DNA from: CAWJTV01 sp963845695
GTDB lineage: Bacteria; Planctomycetota; Planctomycetia; Isosphaerales; Isosphaeraceae
Length of the DNA: 64,000 nucleotides
Assembly (NCBI GenBank): GCA_963845695.1
Contig: CAWJTQ010000007.1
Coordinates: 62,001 to 126,000 of the forward strand
Direction: 5' to 3'
The position numbers and the translations under genes are program-made. How positions within the stretch are numbered: the stretch's first letter is position 1; each line of letters starts with the position of its first letter. The notes beneath the pieces were generated by a model. The model worked only from the letters and a program-made list of their open reading frames with translations, made no database searches and was not told the origin of the DNA. This document shows positions 1 to 8,969 of the stretch, piece by piece.

Positions 1-1245
1 GATGTCACTTTCCCGGTCGACCATCTTGGGCGTCGTCCCGGAGGAGACCAGCGCGTGGAATCCTGAGATCGCCCCGCACATGATGCAGATGAAGACATAG
101 GGAAAAATGGGACCATCGAAATACGGGCCGCCTCCCGACGCGAAGTGGGGGCTGACCGCCGGCGCGTGGAGCTTGGGGTTGGCGATCACCACCCCGACGA
201 CCAGGAGCGCGATGGTCCCGATCTTGAGGAAGGTCGAGAGGTAGTCGCGCGGGCAAAGCAACAGCCAGACCGGCAGCACGGCCGCGACGAATCCGTAGCC
301 GGCCAGGGTAAAGACCGTCATGTCGCGCGACATCAAGAAGAGTGGCTCGATCTGCGAGCCGGGAACCCAGGCACCGCCGATTGTCGCCGCCAGCACGGCC
401 GCCGCGCCGATCAGCGACGCCTCGAGGATCTTCCCTTTACGGAAGCGGTACATGTACCAGCCGACGAACAGTGCGATCGGGATCGTCGCGGCGATCGTAA
501 ACGTTCCCCACGAGCTGCCGCGTACCAGTCGTTTGGCGCCCTCGGGCAGGACGAATCCCGATCCCTTGGCATTGGTTCTCAAGAAGGAACGGTGGGGTAC
601 CGACAGCTTGAACGGCTCGTGGAAGACCATGGTCTGGTCCGGCCCCTCGCCGAACCGATAGGTTGATCCCGGGGGGACCTCGTAGATCCTTGGGCCGGTC
701 GGAGTTACCCCGTAGATGAGCTCACCCTTGGGCGGATAATCCAGCTCGGCGCCGACCTTCATGGGCACCTCCTCGCCGCCCAGCGCCTTCACCACAACGA
801 TGCCCAGCCCGGCCAAGGCAATGATCACGATGTAGAGGATCGCGATCGCCGCGGCCAGTCCGGCTGGCCGTCCGATTTCCTGTCGCGCCAGCCCGGCCAG
901 GCTCATCCCGCCTCGGCGCGTCGAGGCGGCCAGGACCATCATGTCCTGCACGGCGCCGGCCAGGCAGACGCCGACCACCAGCCAGACCAATCCCGGCAGG
1001 TAGCCGAACTGAATCGCCAGCACCGGCCCGATCAACGGCCCGGCCCCCGAGATCGCCGCGAAGTGATGGCCGAAGAGCACCCAACGGTTCGTCGGGTCGA
1101 AGTTCTGGCCGTCGTCGAACTTGTGGGCCGGCGTCACCCGCGAGTCATCGAGCGCGGCCACCTTGGCGGCGAGGAATGCGCTGTAATATCGATAAGCGAC
1201 CGCGAGGATCGCCAGGACGCCCAGCATCACCGGCATCGCGTGCAT
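1..1245 (-). CDS. cstA: Carbon starvation protein A (CstA-type peptide/pyruvate permease), 3' end cut off by window edge
   Basis: This is a multipass inner-membrane transporter of the CstA family, which imports peptides or pyruvate during carbon limitation. The frame is open from an ATG at 1245 to base 1, about 415 residues, so roughly the C-terminal third is missing. Family marks seen are the N-terminal helix, the block RWVLFGHHFAAISGAGPLIG near residue 45, GAVQDMMVLAASTRR near residue 95, and GAISGFHALVSSGTTPKM close to the window edge. Between the first helices and the next membrane block there is a hydrophilic stretch (about residues 165-235) that is longer than I expect in enterobacterial CstA. 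The next gene upstream on the same strand is a CpaE-like ATPase 198 bases away, so they are probably separate units. Confidence 0.93.
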   Translation of the reverse strand, partial: MHAMPVMLGVLAILAVAYRYYSAFLAAKVAALDDSRVTPAHKFDDGQNFDPTNRWVLFGHHFAAISGAGPLIGPVLAIQFGYLPGLVWLVVGVCLAGAVQDMMVLAASTRRGGMSLAGLARQEIGRPAGLAAAIAILYIVIIALAGLGIVVVKALGGEEVPMKVGAELDYPPKGELIYGVTPTGPRIYEVPPGSTYRFGEGPDQTMVFHEPFKLSVPHRSFLRTNAKGSGFVLPEGAKRLVRGSSWGTFTIAATIPIALFVGWYMYRFRKGKILEASLIGAAAVLAATIGGAWVPGSQIEPLFLMSRDMTVFTLAGYGFVAAVLPVWLLLCPRDYLSTFLKIGTIALLVVGVVIANPKLHAPAVSPHFASGGGPYFDGPIFPYVFICIMCGAISGFHALVSSGTTPKMVDRESDI

Positions 1246-1443
1246 GGTTATCGGCCTCTGGTCCAGGGCGAGCGGCACGCGCCGCGCCGGTCGGTATCCT
1301 TTGCGGGCGTGCCTGTGCAGGGAGGCGGGGAGCCTGAATCCACGAACTTCCAGTCTACGGACGCGAGTCAGCCCGTCAAGCAGGAGAGCGCCCCACCAGA
1401 GCCTTGAGCCGGGAGTCCTTCGCCAGGAAATCGGCGTTGAGGT

Positions 1444-2625
1444 TCAACGCTTGAACGCAGCGAGGAAGCGGCCGAACAGCCGTGTCCCTCGTCTCGAAGC
1501 CTTCCGACGCTCCAGGTCCAGCAGGGTGTGGATCAGGGCGTCCAGATCGTGGAGGATCGGCGTCTCCGGCACCACCCGGCGCAACGGCATCCCCTGGTTG
1601 ATGGCAATGTTGACCGCCCGGTAGTCGTTGGCGATGGTCACCACTCGCGGGACCCCGAGCATTTCCTGGATTTCCGCCGCCGTGAACCCCTTCAACTGCG
1701 GATTGTATCGGTTGATCACGATCCAGAGCGAGTGGTTGAGGCGCTCGGCGGAGTGCCGTTGGCAAAACAGCTTCATCGCTCGGATCGAGGGGACGTTCTG
1801 GAGCCCGACGAGGAGGATCTGGTCTGCCGAGTCGAGCACGGACGCGCCCGTGTCGTGCAGGACGTCGGGAACATCGAGCACGGTGACGTCCGCGAGCTTC
1901 TTGAGGTAGCCGACAATCCGGGCAATGTGGCCCGGCTCGGCAAACGGCAGCGCGCAGAACTCCTGGGGGCCGGCCAGCACCCTCAAGCTGTCGCAGACCG
2001 ACACGAGACTCTTCTCGACCAGCAGGTCGTCAACCCGATGGAACTCCTGGAGCAAGTGGGGCAGCGTCACGCGTGGGTGTATGTCGAGCATCGAGGCCAG
2101 TGCCCCGATCTGGAGCGAGATTTCCGCGAGGATGGTGCTCCGTCGGAACCGATCCGCGATCTCGGAAGCCAGGTTGATCGCGATCGTCGTCGCCCCACTC
2201 CCTCCCACCGCGCCGGCCACGGCGAAGACATGGCGGTCGAGGTGTCCCCGGCCGAACTGGGTCGCGATCAGTTTCACGGCGTGCTGGAAATCGTCGCCGT
2301 CCAGGGGGAGCGTTACCATCTGGCTTGCGCCCGCTCGATTGATTCGCAGAAAGTCCTCGATCGATTCGCTCTCGCCCATCAGGGCCAAGATGGGCCAGCC
2401 CGTGAAATAATCGCTCAGGCGCCGGATCTCCGAGATGTCGGTTTCCAGGTCTGCCTGGATGATGAACAGCCGCGTTTGCTTCCGCGATCGGCGAAGGCAC
2501 TCGAACGCGGCGGCGGCCGACGCGAACTCACTCTCCACGTCCGCCATCGCGTGAGTCAATTCCCGACGCACTTCGGGCAGGTGCTCGACGTCAATCCCCA
2601 CAAGCACGACTGGAATCGGATACAT
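1444..2625 (-). CDS. CpaE-like response-receiver/MinD-type ATPase (Tad pilus assembly)
   Basis: A 393-residue cytoplasmic protein with a receiver-like N-terminal half (about residues 1-120, starting MYPIPVVLVGID) and a MinD/ParA-type ATPase domain from about residue 135. The ATPase part shows the deviant Walker-A region GAVGGSGATTIAINLA and a VLDVPDVLHD Walker-B region. This is the layout of CpaE, which places Tad-type pilus machinery at the cell pole. In Walker A the usual GKT lysine is replaced (GSGATT), as in many CpaE proteins, so nucleotide binding may be atypical. The ORF extends 45 codons further upstream, but ATG 2625 gives the usual start and the extension is low-complexity. No other tad genes are in the window. 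Confidence 0.8.
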   Translation of the reverse strand: MYPIPVVLVGIDVEHLPEVRRELTHAMADVESEFASAAAAFECLRRSRKQTRLFIIQADLETDISEIRRLSDYFTGWPILALMGESESIEDFLRINRAGASQMVTLPLDGDDFQHAVKLIATQFGRGHLDRHVFAVAGAVGGSGATTIAINLASEIADRFRRSTILAEISLQIGALASMLDIHPRVTLPHLLQEFHRVDDLLVEKSLVSVCDSLRVLAGPQEFCALPFAEPGHIARIVGYLKKLADVTVLDVPDVLHDTGASVLDSADQILLVGLQNVPSIRAMKLFCQRHSAERLNHSLWIVINRYNPQLKGFTAAEIQEMLGVPRVVTIANDYRAVNIAINQGMPLRRVVPETPILHDLDALIHTLLDLERRKASRRGTRLFGRFLAAFKR

Positions 2626-2782
2626 ACGGTGCGGCACCTCTGAGCTCAGGTCGGCCGCTCGTTGACGGCGGCGCGGAATCCCACCGGGAGCGCGGGGCCG
2701 TCCGGCATCGGCCTCCGACACCCGGGGTGTTAGGGATGGGTTGACGGGCTGAACCGGCATTCCCTCGCAGTGCCGGGGCCAC

Positions 2783-2805
2783 GCCTGCGGGGAGAGCCCG
2801 CAGGC
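2783..2805. repeat. Perfect 9-bp-stem hairpin between genes
   Basis: GCCTGCGGG, a five-base loop and CCCGCAGGC form a perfect GC-rich hairpin. It sits between two genes on the minus strand, 78 bases past the stop at 2883 and upstream of the start at 2625. There is no T-run on either side, so a simple intrinsic terminator is not supported. It resembles a REP-type palindrome. Confidence 0.5.
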
Positions 2806-2882
2806 AGGACGACGGCATCAGGGCACCCGCTACCCAAATCTAGGACAAGAATTCGGCGACCTGCGATCGAACCGGACCCAAT

Positions 2883-3386
2883 TCATGGCGACGGCGAATC
2901 GGGCGGATTCCGGCGCCAGATGGCCAGGCTCGGCGCATGATATTCCACGAACCAGATCTCTTCCTCGACGCCCAGTTCGTGGGCGAACCGATGCGCCACC
3001 AGGTGGTTGACCACCTCGAGCGAGGCGGCGAGGAAATCCGTCCGGGAGTCCGGGGGTTGCTCGGGGTTGTGGAAGATGAACCGGATCACCAGGACGCGCT
3101 CGTCGACGGGGCCCTGGCGTGAGAGATAGCGGCCATCCATCTCGTAGATCGAGTAGCCTCGCGATGCCTGGCACAGGGTCTTGATCCATTCCTCCTCATC
3201 AAATTCCCGATCCTGCCGCCGCTGCCGCGCGATCGACTGCTTCACGAAGGGGACCTTGCGAATGGCCTGCTCGCTGAACAGGTCTTCCAGGACCTCCTGG
3301 ATCTTGCCGAAATACCCGAGCTTCTTCGGCAGGATCACCTCGTAGATGCGGGCCGGCTTCGGGCCTTCCAGGCGGTAGTCGGCCAT
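2883..3386 (-). CDS. Conserved planctomycete protein of unknown function
   Basis: A 167-residue soluble protein starting MADYRLEGPKPARIYEV. I do not recognise the family. The start at 3386 is chosen because CAGGAG lies nine bases upstream and the 38-codon extension above it is arginine-rich noise overlapping the next gene. It is rich in charged residues and has a regular alpha/beta look, no signal peptide and no membrane segment. It begins 53 bases after the stop of the DNA glycosylase gene, so the two are probably co-transcribed. Confidence 0.7.
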   Translation of the reverse strand: MADYRLEGPKPARIYEVILPKKLGYFGKIQEVLEDLFSEQAIRKVPFVKQSIARQRRQDREFDEEEWIKTLCQASRGYSIYEMDGRYLSRQGPVDERVLVIRFIFHNPEQPPDSRTDFLAASLEVVNHLVAHRFAHELGVEEEIWFVEYHAPSLAIWRRNPPDSPSP

Positions 3387-3438
3387 CGATTCGATCTCCT
3401 GGGGAACTCCGCTCGGGAATCGGGAATGCCGTGATCGA

Positions 3439-4134
3439 TTATTCCTCCGCTCCGCGGGGTCCGCCCTCGGGGAGCAAGCTCTCCAGGGGGCATCCGTCAC
3501 AATGGGGAGCGGCCGGGCGGCAGAATCGGCGTGCCAGCTCCTCCATCCCGTCGGACACGCGAGTCAACAAGGCCGGGTCAGCTCCGGCGTGGTGCAGGAC
3601 GAGGTCGCGGGCCTCGTCATAACCGGCGGACGCATCGAGCCAATCGTGCCGCACCAGGATCCGGAACGATCCGCGATCGACCGGAAATGACGGCCGTTTC
3701 AAGGCCAGGAGCAGGATCGTGTCCGCACCGGACATACCCATCCCTTTGAGACGTGCCAGCTCGTCTCGGAGATCCGAGGTCGACAGATCGGGGTCCAGCA
3801 GCGATTCCGCCCGGCCGCCGAATCGCCCGACCAGCCAGCGAGCCAGGTGCTTGAGGGGGGCGAGCGTTTTGACAGAAACCGACCGCAGCTTCCCGTGCAC
3901 CGCGTCCTGGATTTCGGGGAGTCCGGCCTGGTCAAGGCGTTCGGGGTCCAGTAGTCCCTCGTCGCGCAGGGCGTCGATCACCGCGCTGGCGGTCGCCGGT
4001 CCCACGTGGAGGGACAGGACCGCGGCGGCCATCGTTTCGAAAGGAGCCCGCCCTTCGAAGCCGGTCCCCACTCGATTGGGGGAACCGCTCGCCGCCGCGC
4101 CGATGAGGGGCAGGGCTTCGTCGAAGGTGGCCAT
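3439..4134 (-). CDS. HhH-GPD superfamily DNA glycosylase (EndoIII/MutY-like) with incomplete Fe-S cysteine set
   Basis: A 231-residue base-excision-repair-type protein. The helix-hairpin-helix is at about residues 145-160 (LKGMGMSGADTILLLAL) and is followed by FPVDRGSFRI, whose Asp matches the catalytic Asp of the family. At the position of the EndoIII lyase lysine there is a serine, as in MutY, which suggests a glycosylase without beta-lyase activity. The C-terminal cluster reads C-x6-C-x2-C, and the expected fourth cysteine five residues later is replaced by leucine (CDGCPLESLLP), so a normal 4Fe-4S cluster is doubtful. The substrate cannot be told from sequence. The start ATG 4134 gives the family's usual length. 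Confidence 0.75.
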   Translation of the reverse strand: MATFDEALPLIGAAASGSPNRVGTGFEGRAPFETMAAAVLSLHVGPATASAVIDALRDEGLLDPERLDQAGLPEIQDAVHGKLRSVSVKTLAPLKHLARWLVGRFGGRAESLLDPDLSTSDLRDELARLKGMGMSGADTILLLALKRPSFPVDRGSFRILVRHDWLDASAGYDEARDLVLHHAGADPALLTRVSDGMEELARRFCRPAAPHCDGCPLESLLPEGGPRGAEE

Positions 4135-4259
4135 GGTGCGGGTGCTTGAGTTCTTGAGTCCCGGAGTTCCGAGCGGCCCTGCTCGACATCGACGAAAACC
4201 GCCGATGGACTCCGGGGCTCAACTACGGGAACGGAACGACTCAAGGACTGAGAGGCGAT

Positions 4260-4345
4260 CCCAGTAGCCAGATTCGTGGGGTGGGTGCAACCCACCAAGT
4301 CCATGAGAACCAAGTACTTCGGTGGGTTACTCCCACCCTACTGGG
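4260..4345. repeat. Intergenic palindromic repeat (GGGTGGG...CCCACCC type)
   Basis: CCCAGTAG...GGGTGGG on the left pairs with CCCACCC-TACTGGG on the right, and an inner GTGCAACCCACC/GGTGGGTTAC pair adds to the stem. It lies just 3' of rpsT (minus strand) and upstream of the glycosylase gene. The same core (GTGGGT...ACCCACCCTACT) recurs at 56871-56982. It is probably a dispersed REP-like element that can also fold at the end of the rpsT transcript. Confidence 0.6.
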
Positions 4346-4368
4346 ACACGTTCTTAATGACTCAACGC

Positions 4369-4650
4369 CTAGGCCTGCTGGGCCTTGGCTATCGCGGCGG
4401 CGTACGCCCGTGCCAGGCTGCTCTTGCGCCGGGCCGCCGTGTTGGGATGGAGGACGCGGCGCGCACCCGCCTTGTCGATCTTCGCGGTCGCGAGCTTCAA
4501 GTCGGCCGCGGCCTTCTCGAAGTCCTTGGCGGCGACCGATGCCAGAGTCCGCTTCGTCAAGGTCTTGATGACCTTCTTGGTGATCCGATTGTGCATGCGG
4601 CGCTTCACGCTCTGCCGCATGCGCTTGGCCGCTGAGGTTGAGTTTGGCAT
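4369..4650 (-). CDS. rpsT: 30S ribosomal protein S20
   Basis: A 93-residue, strongly basic, all-helical protein that binds 16S rRNA in the small subunit. It shows the family pattern: MPNSTSAAKRMRQSVKRR at the N-terminus, NRITKKVIKTL in the middle, then HPNTAARRKSSLARAY and an alanine-rich tail. The length is normal for S20. It stands alone, with the palindrome at 4260-4345 downstream as a likely transcript end. Confidence 0.95.
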   Translation of the reverse strand: MPNSTSAAKRMRQSVKRRMHNRITKKVIKTLTKRTLASVAAKDFEKAAADLKLATAKIDKAGARRVLHPNTAARRKSSLARAYAAAIAKAQQA

Positions 4651-4820
4651 AGCTCCGTGAATCGTCAGGGAAGGCGGATAGTCTTGATAAAAAACGGCTT
4701 ACGTCCGAGCCGGTGATTCCCATCCACGCGTTTCGAGCCGCGACCTCATCTGCCAATGAACCGTCCGGCCCCCTCGATCCGCGAATGGGGAGACCCAGGA
4801 GGATACCACGAATCGCTTGG

Positions 4821-6224
4821 TCAGATCAAGCGGCGCAACCGCTCGGCGACGTCGAGGTAGGTGTAGTCGAGGGCCGCGACTTCGTTGTAGTGCTCCTCGG
4901 CGGCCTCGTTGTTGCCGAGAGTCTCGCAGACTCGCCCGAGGCGGTAGTGGAGCGATTTGAAGTTCTCCTTGTCCTCGGGCTCCAGCATCTTGAGCGCCTC
5001 CTTGTAGTTCCGTTCCGACAGTTTCGGGGCACCGTTGGCCTCGAAGCTCAGGCCCGTTTGGAGGAGAGCCTGGATTTTCAGGGCTGGGTCGGTGCTGGAC
5101 CGAGCCTTCTGGAACTCGGCGATCGCCTCGTCATGCTTACCGAGCTGCGCCAGGATCACGCCGAACTGGTAATGGAGACTGGCATCCTCAGGGTGCAGAT
5201 CGACCCGCCGCCGAAACGCCTGGACCTGGTATTTATTGAGCATCTCGGTCAATTCATCGAGCTTGACCTTGGCACCGGTGTCATCGGGGTTTTCCTGGAC
5301 TTTATGCGTCTGGTGCTCTTTGGCCCGCTTGAGGCGGCTGATCTGAGTGTCTTCGTAGATCGATTTCAGCCCCGCGTCGTTCGGATTGGCCTTGATGCCC
5401 TTGGCGAGGACCTTCTCCGCCTTGTCCAGGTCGCTGCGCTGCCGATAGATGTCGGCCAGGTTGACATACGCATGAACGGACGTCGGGTCGCTCATGATCT
5501 CCTTGACCAGCCGCTGCTCGGGGGTGAGTTGCTCTTGCTTGAGCCGCTCGAGTTTGGCCTCCATGGACTCGGCGGCCGGCGTGGCGGCCTCCCTCTGGGC
5601 CTGGGCGCGCTGGTCGAGGGCTTCATCGAGCCCCGATCGCTTGATCGTCGAGGCCGCCGATAGCGCGTTGATCTTGCGGCTGACGTCCTGGTCGTTCGGG
5701 TTGAGCTTCTTGACCTGCTCCCAGCAAGCGATGGCTTTCGCCCAGCTCTCGTTCGTCTCGTAGATACCCGCCGCGAACCGGAAGAAATCGGCGTCCTTGG
5801 CCACCGCCTGGACGGAATCGAGGAACCACTGGGACAGGGCACCCAGCCCCAGCCCCTCAGCCGCCTCCGCCGCCACCCGCGCCGCCCCCACATCCCACGG
5901 ATTATTGACGAAGGCATCCTCGCAGTGCTCCAGCGCCTCAAGGTGCTTCCCTTTGGAGCGCGCCGACTTCGCCTGCATCAGCGTCGGCTGATTCTTGACA
6001 CCGACCAGCTTGCCGACCGCCTTGGGATCCCCGTTGAATTTCTTCCGCTCGACACCCCGCAACGACTGGCGAAACATCATGTTATCCGGCACAAGCTTGC
6101 AAGCCTGCCGGTACATGGCGATGGCGTAGTCGAGGTTCGACTTCATCGCGGCGTCATTGCCGTACTGGAAGAAGGTTTTGGCTTTTTGCAGCTCGGGCGA
6201 ATCCGACCCCGAATCCTCAGACAT
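4821..6224 (-). CDS. Tetratricopeptide-repeat protein
   Basis: A 467-residue soluble protein made of TPR units, visible as repeated patterns such as YGNDAAMKSNLDYAIAMYRQ, LAQLGKHDEAIAEFQKARSS and NNEAAEEHYNEVAALDYTYL. TPRs are protein-protein scaffolds and the partner is unknown. The start at 6224 (MSEDSGSDSPEL) is chosen for the GGAGGAGC ribosome-binding site eight bases upstream. The ORF continues 62 codons further up without a credible start. There is a linker rich in A/E/Q/R (about residues 185-215) between two TPR blocks. No signal peptide is seen. The region up to the lactonase start at 6545 holds only a possible promoter for that gene. Confidence 0.85.
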   Translation of the reverse strand: MSEDSGSDSPELQKAKTFFQYGNDAAMKSNLDYAIAMYRQACKLVPDNMMFRQSLRGVERKKFNGDPKAVGKLVGVKNQPTLMQAKSARSKGKHLEALEHCEDAFVNNPWDVGAARVAAEAAEGLGLGALSQWFLDSVQAVAKDADFFRFAAGIYETNESWAKAIACWEQVKKLNPNDQDVSRKINALSAASTIKRSGLDEALDQRAQAQREAATPAAESMEAKLERLKQEQLTPEQRLVKEIMSDPTSVHAYVNLADIYRQRSDLDKAEKVLAKGIKANPNDAGLKSIYEDTQISRLKRAKEHQTHKVQENPDDTGAKVKLDELTEMLNKYQVQAFRRRVDLHPEDASLHYQFGVILAQLGKHDEAIAEFQKARSSTDPALKIQALLQTGLSFEANGAPKLSERNYKEALKMLEPEDKENFKSLHYRLGRVCETLGNNEAAEEHYNEVAALDYTYLDVAERLRRLI

Positions 6225-6430
6225 CGGCGAAGCTCCTCCCAAACAGAGGCCTGGACGAACGAACTGATTCGAGGAATTCGTGGCCGCGACGGAGGCTCGA
6301 GGATCGAGATGCGACGAATGTCGGGACTCGACTCTCGTGCGTCCTCCACAGGCGGGGCACGACGGCCGAGCCCCAGCGATCGTCGCCACTTGCCCGCGAC
6401 GCGGCGCCACGCGAACCTTATTCTAAACCA

Positions 6431-6457
6431 TTGTGGTCTCTACTACCACTGTATGAT
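6431..6457 (+). promoter_or_regulatory. Possible sigma-70-type promoter upstream of the lactonase gene
   Basis: TTGTGG and TATGAT are spaced 15 bases apart, 88 bases before the ATG at 6545, in the only AT-rich patch of this intergenic space. Planctomycete promoters often depart from the E. coli consensus, so this is a weak call. Confidence 0.25.
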
Positions 6458-6544
6458 CAGTTGGAGAGCCAGGCAACCCGATGGCACGGCGTGCGCTGAT
6501 CGGAACGAAGGTCGTGATCTCACGCGGACGTGGAGGACCGAGCA

Positions 6545-7443
6545 ATGGCGAAGATTCTCAGAGATGCCGGGTTGTCCGAACTGGTCGAAAGTCCGGAGGT
6601 GGAATGCCTGGCGCGGGGGTTCGAGTTCACGGAGGGGCCGCTCTGGTGTCCGGATGGCTCGATTCTGTTCCAGGACAACAAGGCGGAGAAGACCTACCGG
6701 ATCCTCGGAGATCGTTCCGTCCGGTTAGTGAGGGAGCAAACCGGTGCGGCCAATGGCCAGACCTTCGGCCCCGACGGGCGGATCCTCTTCTGCGAGCAGA
6801 ACGGCCGGCGCGTCTCGCGGATGAGGGCCGACGGGAGCGGCGTGGAAACGCTGGTCGAGACCTGGGCGGGCCAGCGGCTCAACAGCCCCAACGACGTGGT
6901 CTGCCGGTCCGATGGTCTGGTCTACTTCACCGACCCCCCTTACGGCGTCGCGCCGCCCAGCGTGCCTTGCACTTTCAGGGCGTCTTTTCGCTCGAACTGA
7001 CGGGTGGAGGAGCCCGGGACAACGCCTTGCAGCTCCTGATCGACGACTTCGAGAAGCCCAACGGACTGGCTTTTTCACCGGACGAGCGGATCCTCTACAT
7101 CTGCGACACGGCGCGCTATCACATCCGGGCGTACGAGGTCGAGCCCTCGGGCGAGTTGAACCTCGCCTCGGGCCGGGTCTTCGCCCGGATGGATCCGGCC
7201 GAGCGGGGCGGTCCCGATGGCGTGAAGATCGACAACGACGGGCGAGTCTACGTCGCGGTCGCGCAGGGGGTCTGGGTCTACGAGCCCGACGGACGCCTGC
7301 TGGGGATCCTCGCTCTGCCCGCGCGTCCCGCCAACCTGGCCTGGTGCGATCGCGACGCCCGCGGCCTGGCGATCACGGCCGTCGACGCGGTCTATTACGT
7401 CCGGCTCCGTGTCGAGGGTCGGATGCCGCCGTTCCTCCCTTGA
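6545..7443 (+). CDS. SMP-30/gluconolactonase-family sugar lactonase (interrupted by a frameshift)
   Basis: A six-bladed beta-propeller hydrolase of the SMP-30/gluconolactonase/LRE family, which opens sugar lactones using a bound divalent metal. Visible motifs are FTEGPLWCPDGSILFQD (metal-binding Glu near residue 30), NSPNDVVCRSDGLVYFTDPPYG near residue 115, EKPNGLAFSPDERILYICDT and GGPDGVKIDNDGRVYVA. The reading frame changes at about 6955-6960. The upstream frame continues into nonsense after DPPYGVAPP, and QRALHFQGVFSLE continues in another frame, so one base is extra or two are missing in the GCCGCCCAG run. The start ATG 6545 has GGAGG eight bases upstream, and a GTG at 6530 lies inside that site. 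The two halves together give a normal length of about 300 residues. Confidence 0.85.
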
Positions 7444-7668
7444 TTCTTTCGGTCTCCCGCTAGCCAATCCGAGGGCGATCGATTATCTTGGGGTCGTCTC
7501 GGTGAGGGCGATTCGCTCACGTTCCGATCCGGCCCCTCGGCGATGCTGGCGGTGGCTCTCCACCCGGCGTCCTGAGTGCGGGACGTCGCGAGATTCAGCG
7601 GAGTACGGCTTGATCGCATACTCTCAAGACCAGAACTTGGCCGGCGCTGGTCGTCTCAGGAGAACCGC

Positions 7669-7886
7669 GTGGCCAAAGAGGAACCCATTCGTACCGAGGG
7701 CGCATCGTCGAGGCGCTCCCCAACACTCAGTTCATGGTCGAACTGGAGAACGGACACCGCATCCTGGCTCACATTGCCGGTAAGATGCGGAAGAACTTCA
7801 TCCGGATCGTGCCCGGCGACCGGGTGACCGTCGAGATCACGCCTTACGACCTGACCAAGGGTCGGATCGTCTATCGCGAGCGCTGA
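7669..7886 (+). CDS. infA: Translation initiation factor IF-1 (one base missing)
   Basis: IF-1 is a 72-residue S1/OB-fold protein that binds the ribosomal A site and is essential in bacteria. The start is GTG 7669 with AGGAG six bases upstream, and the first codons read MAKEEPIRTEG. After the GAGGGC at about 7696-7701 the frame slips. The next frame reads RIVEALPNTQFMVELENG, HRILAHIAGKMRKNFIRI, VPGDRVTVEITPYDL and TKGRIVYRER to the TGA at 7884-7886. Restoring one C (GGC-CGC) gives exactly 72 residues, the standard IF-1 length. This makes a sequencing or assembly error far more likely than a real mutation unless a second infA exists elsewhere. Confidence 0.93.
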
Positions 7887-7930
7887 GCCAACCCGCCTGC
7901 TGCCGGCTTGGCCTCGCTGGCATGCACTGC

Positions 7931-8921
7931 CTACTTCGCGCGCCACCAGTGCAGGGGATCGCATCCTGCCGCTGAAGCCGATTCTTCGATCGCGCGACGG
8001 AACCGTCGCGCATCCACGGGATAGCCCGCGGTGGGGCGAAGTCCCGGGACCTGGGACTGCCAGTAGGCGTTGAAACCGTCCATCCAGAGCTCGCGGACCG
8101 TCTTGCTGACGATCGACGCCAGAGCCACCAGCCCATGGTGGCCGTCGGCCTTGGGCATCAGGTTCAGCTCCAACCGTCTGAGCGCGTCCCGGATCGTGTA
8201 TCGGCTCAGCGCGGCACCCTCGGGCCCCCGATCGATCCAGGCGTCGGCGAAAACACTGAGGAGCGGCTCCAGGTAGTAATGCCGGCCGCCGTGCTTGTCC
8301 CCGGTGACCGCGGTCGGCACCCCGTCGACCGCGCGATCCCAGAGCGGGCGCAACAACCGGGCAAACGCCGAGAAGTGGACCGCGGCCTTGGAGTCCATCG
8401 CGGCCAGCCCGCGATTGAACTGACTCGGGCCGATGACGACCGAATGAATCGCGGCCAGCCGCCAGTGTCCCGAGGCGGGCTCCAGGGATCTCCGCGCCAC
8501 GATCGCTTCAACCCGTTCACGGTCCCGACACCAGGGCCATGATCTCGCGGTCTCGCCGGAATCGAACCAGGGAGACAGCTCGGCTTCGTCCGGAGTGCCG
8601 GCCCCGATCGATTCGAGGAGTTCGCAGAGCGAGCCGGGCAGACCCAGCCCGGCGGCGTGGACCGCGGCCAGACAGGCCGCTTCCAGCCGGTCGCGGCCTG
8701 GTCCCTCCGTGAAGGATGGCCTTCGAGTCGTCCACCCACAACCGAGAGGAATCCCCTCCGGCCCGATCCACCGTCCCGCCCAGATCCTGCCAGAGGTCGA
8801 ACGGGCGAACCCGATCCGCGTCAGCGCAACCGGGCTCGGACGTTTCCGCCACGACGGCCGTCATCACCAACGGACCCAGGTTGGGACCATAGCCCGCTTC
8901 GTCGATTCCGACCCAGCGCAA
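7931..8921 (-). CDS. RNase HII-like nuclease, planctomycete type (interrupted by a frameshift)
   Basis: The protein starts MRWVGIDEAGYGPNLGPLV, close to the RNase HII signature DEAGRGP(L)AGP that carries the first catalytic acid. It later shows VDDSKAI (RNase HII DSKKL-like), VTGDKHGGRHYY and VALASIVSKTVRELWMDGFN (RNase HII ASIxAKVxRD-like). It is therefore probably a divergent RNase H-fold protein acting on RNA-DNA hybrids. At about 8725 the frame shifts. CCATCCTTC should probably be CCATCTTC, after which FTEGPGRDRLEAACLAAVHA continues to the stop at 7931. The total is about 330 residues, longer than RNase HII (about 200), with an insert around residues 75-160. Activity is not proven by sequence. 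Confidence 0.7.
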
Positions 8922-8969
8922 TGGTGCATCACCTCTCTGTTGTGAGTTGTCGGGAACCGGGTCAGCTTG

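Noticed and set aside
6225..6544. Riboswitch or small RNA before the lactonase gene
   Set aside because: No conserved riboswitch core could be recognised; only a weak promoter-like pair is seen.
7669..7886. Programmed frameshifting in infA or the other split genes
   Set aside because: No slippery heptamer with a downstream structure is seen, IF-1 is not known to use frameshifting, and the breaks lie in different contexts in unrelated genes.
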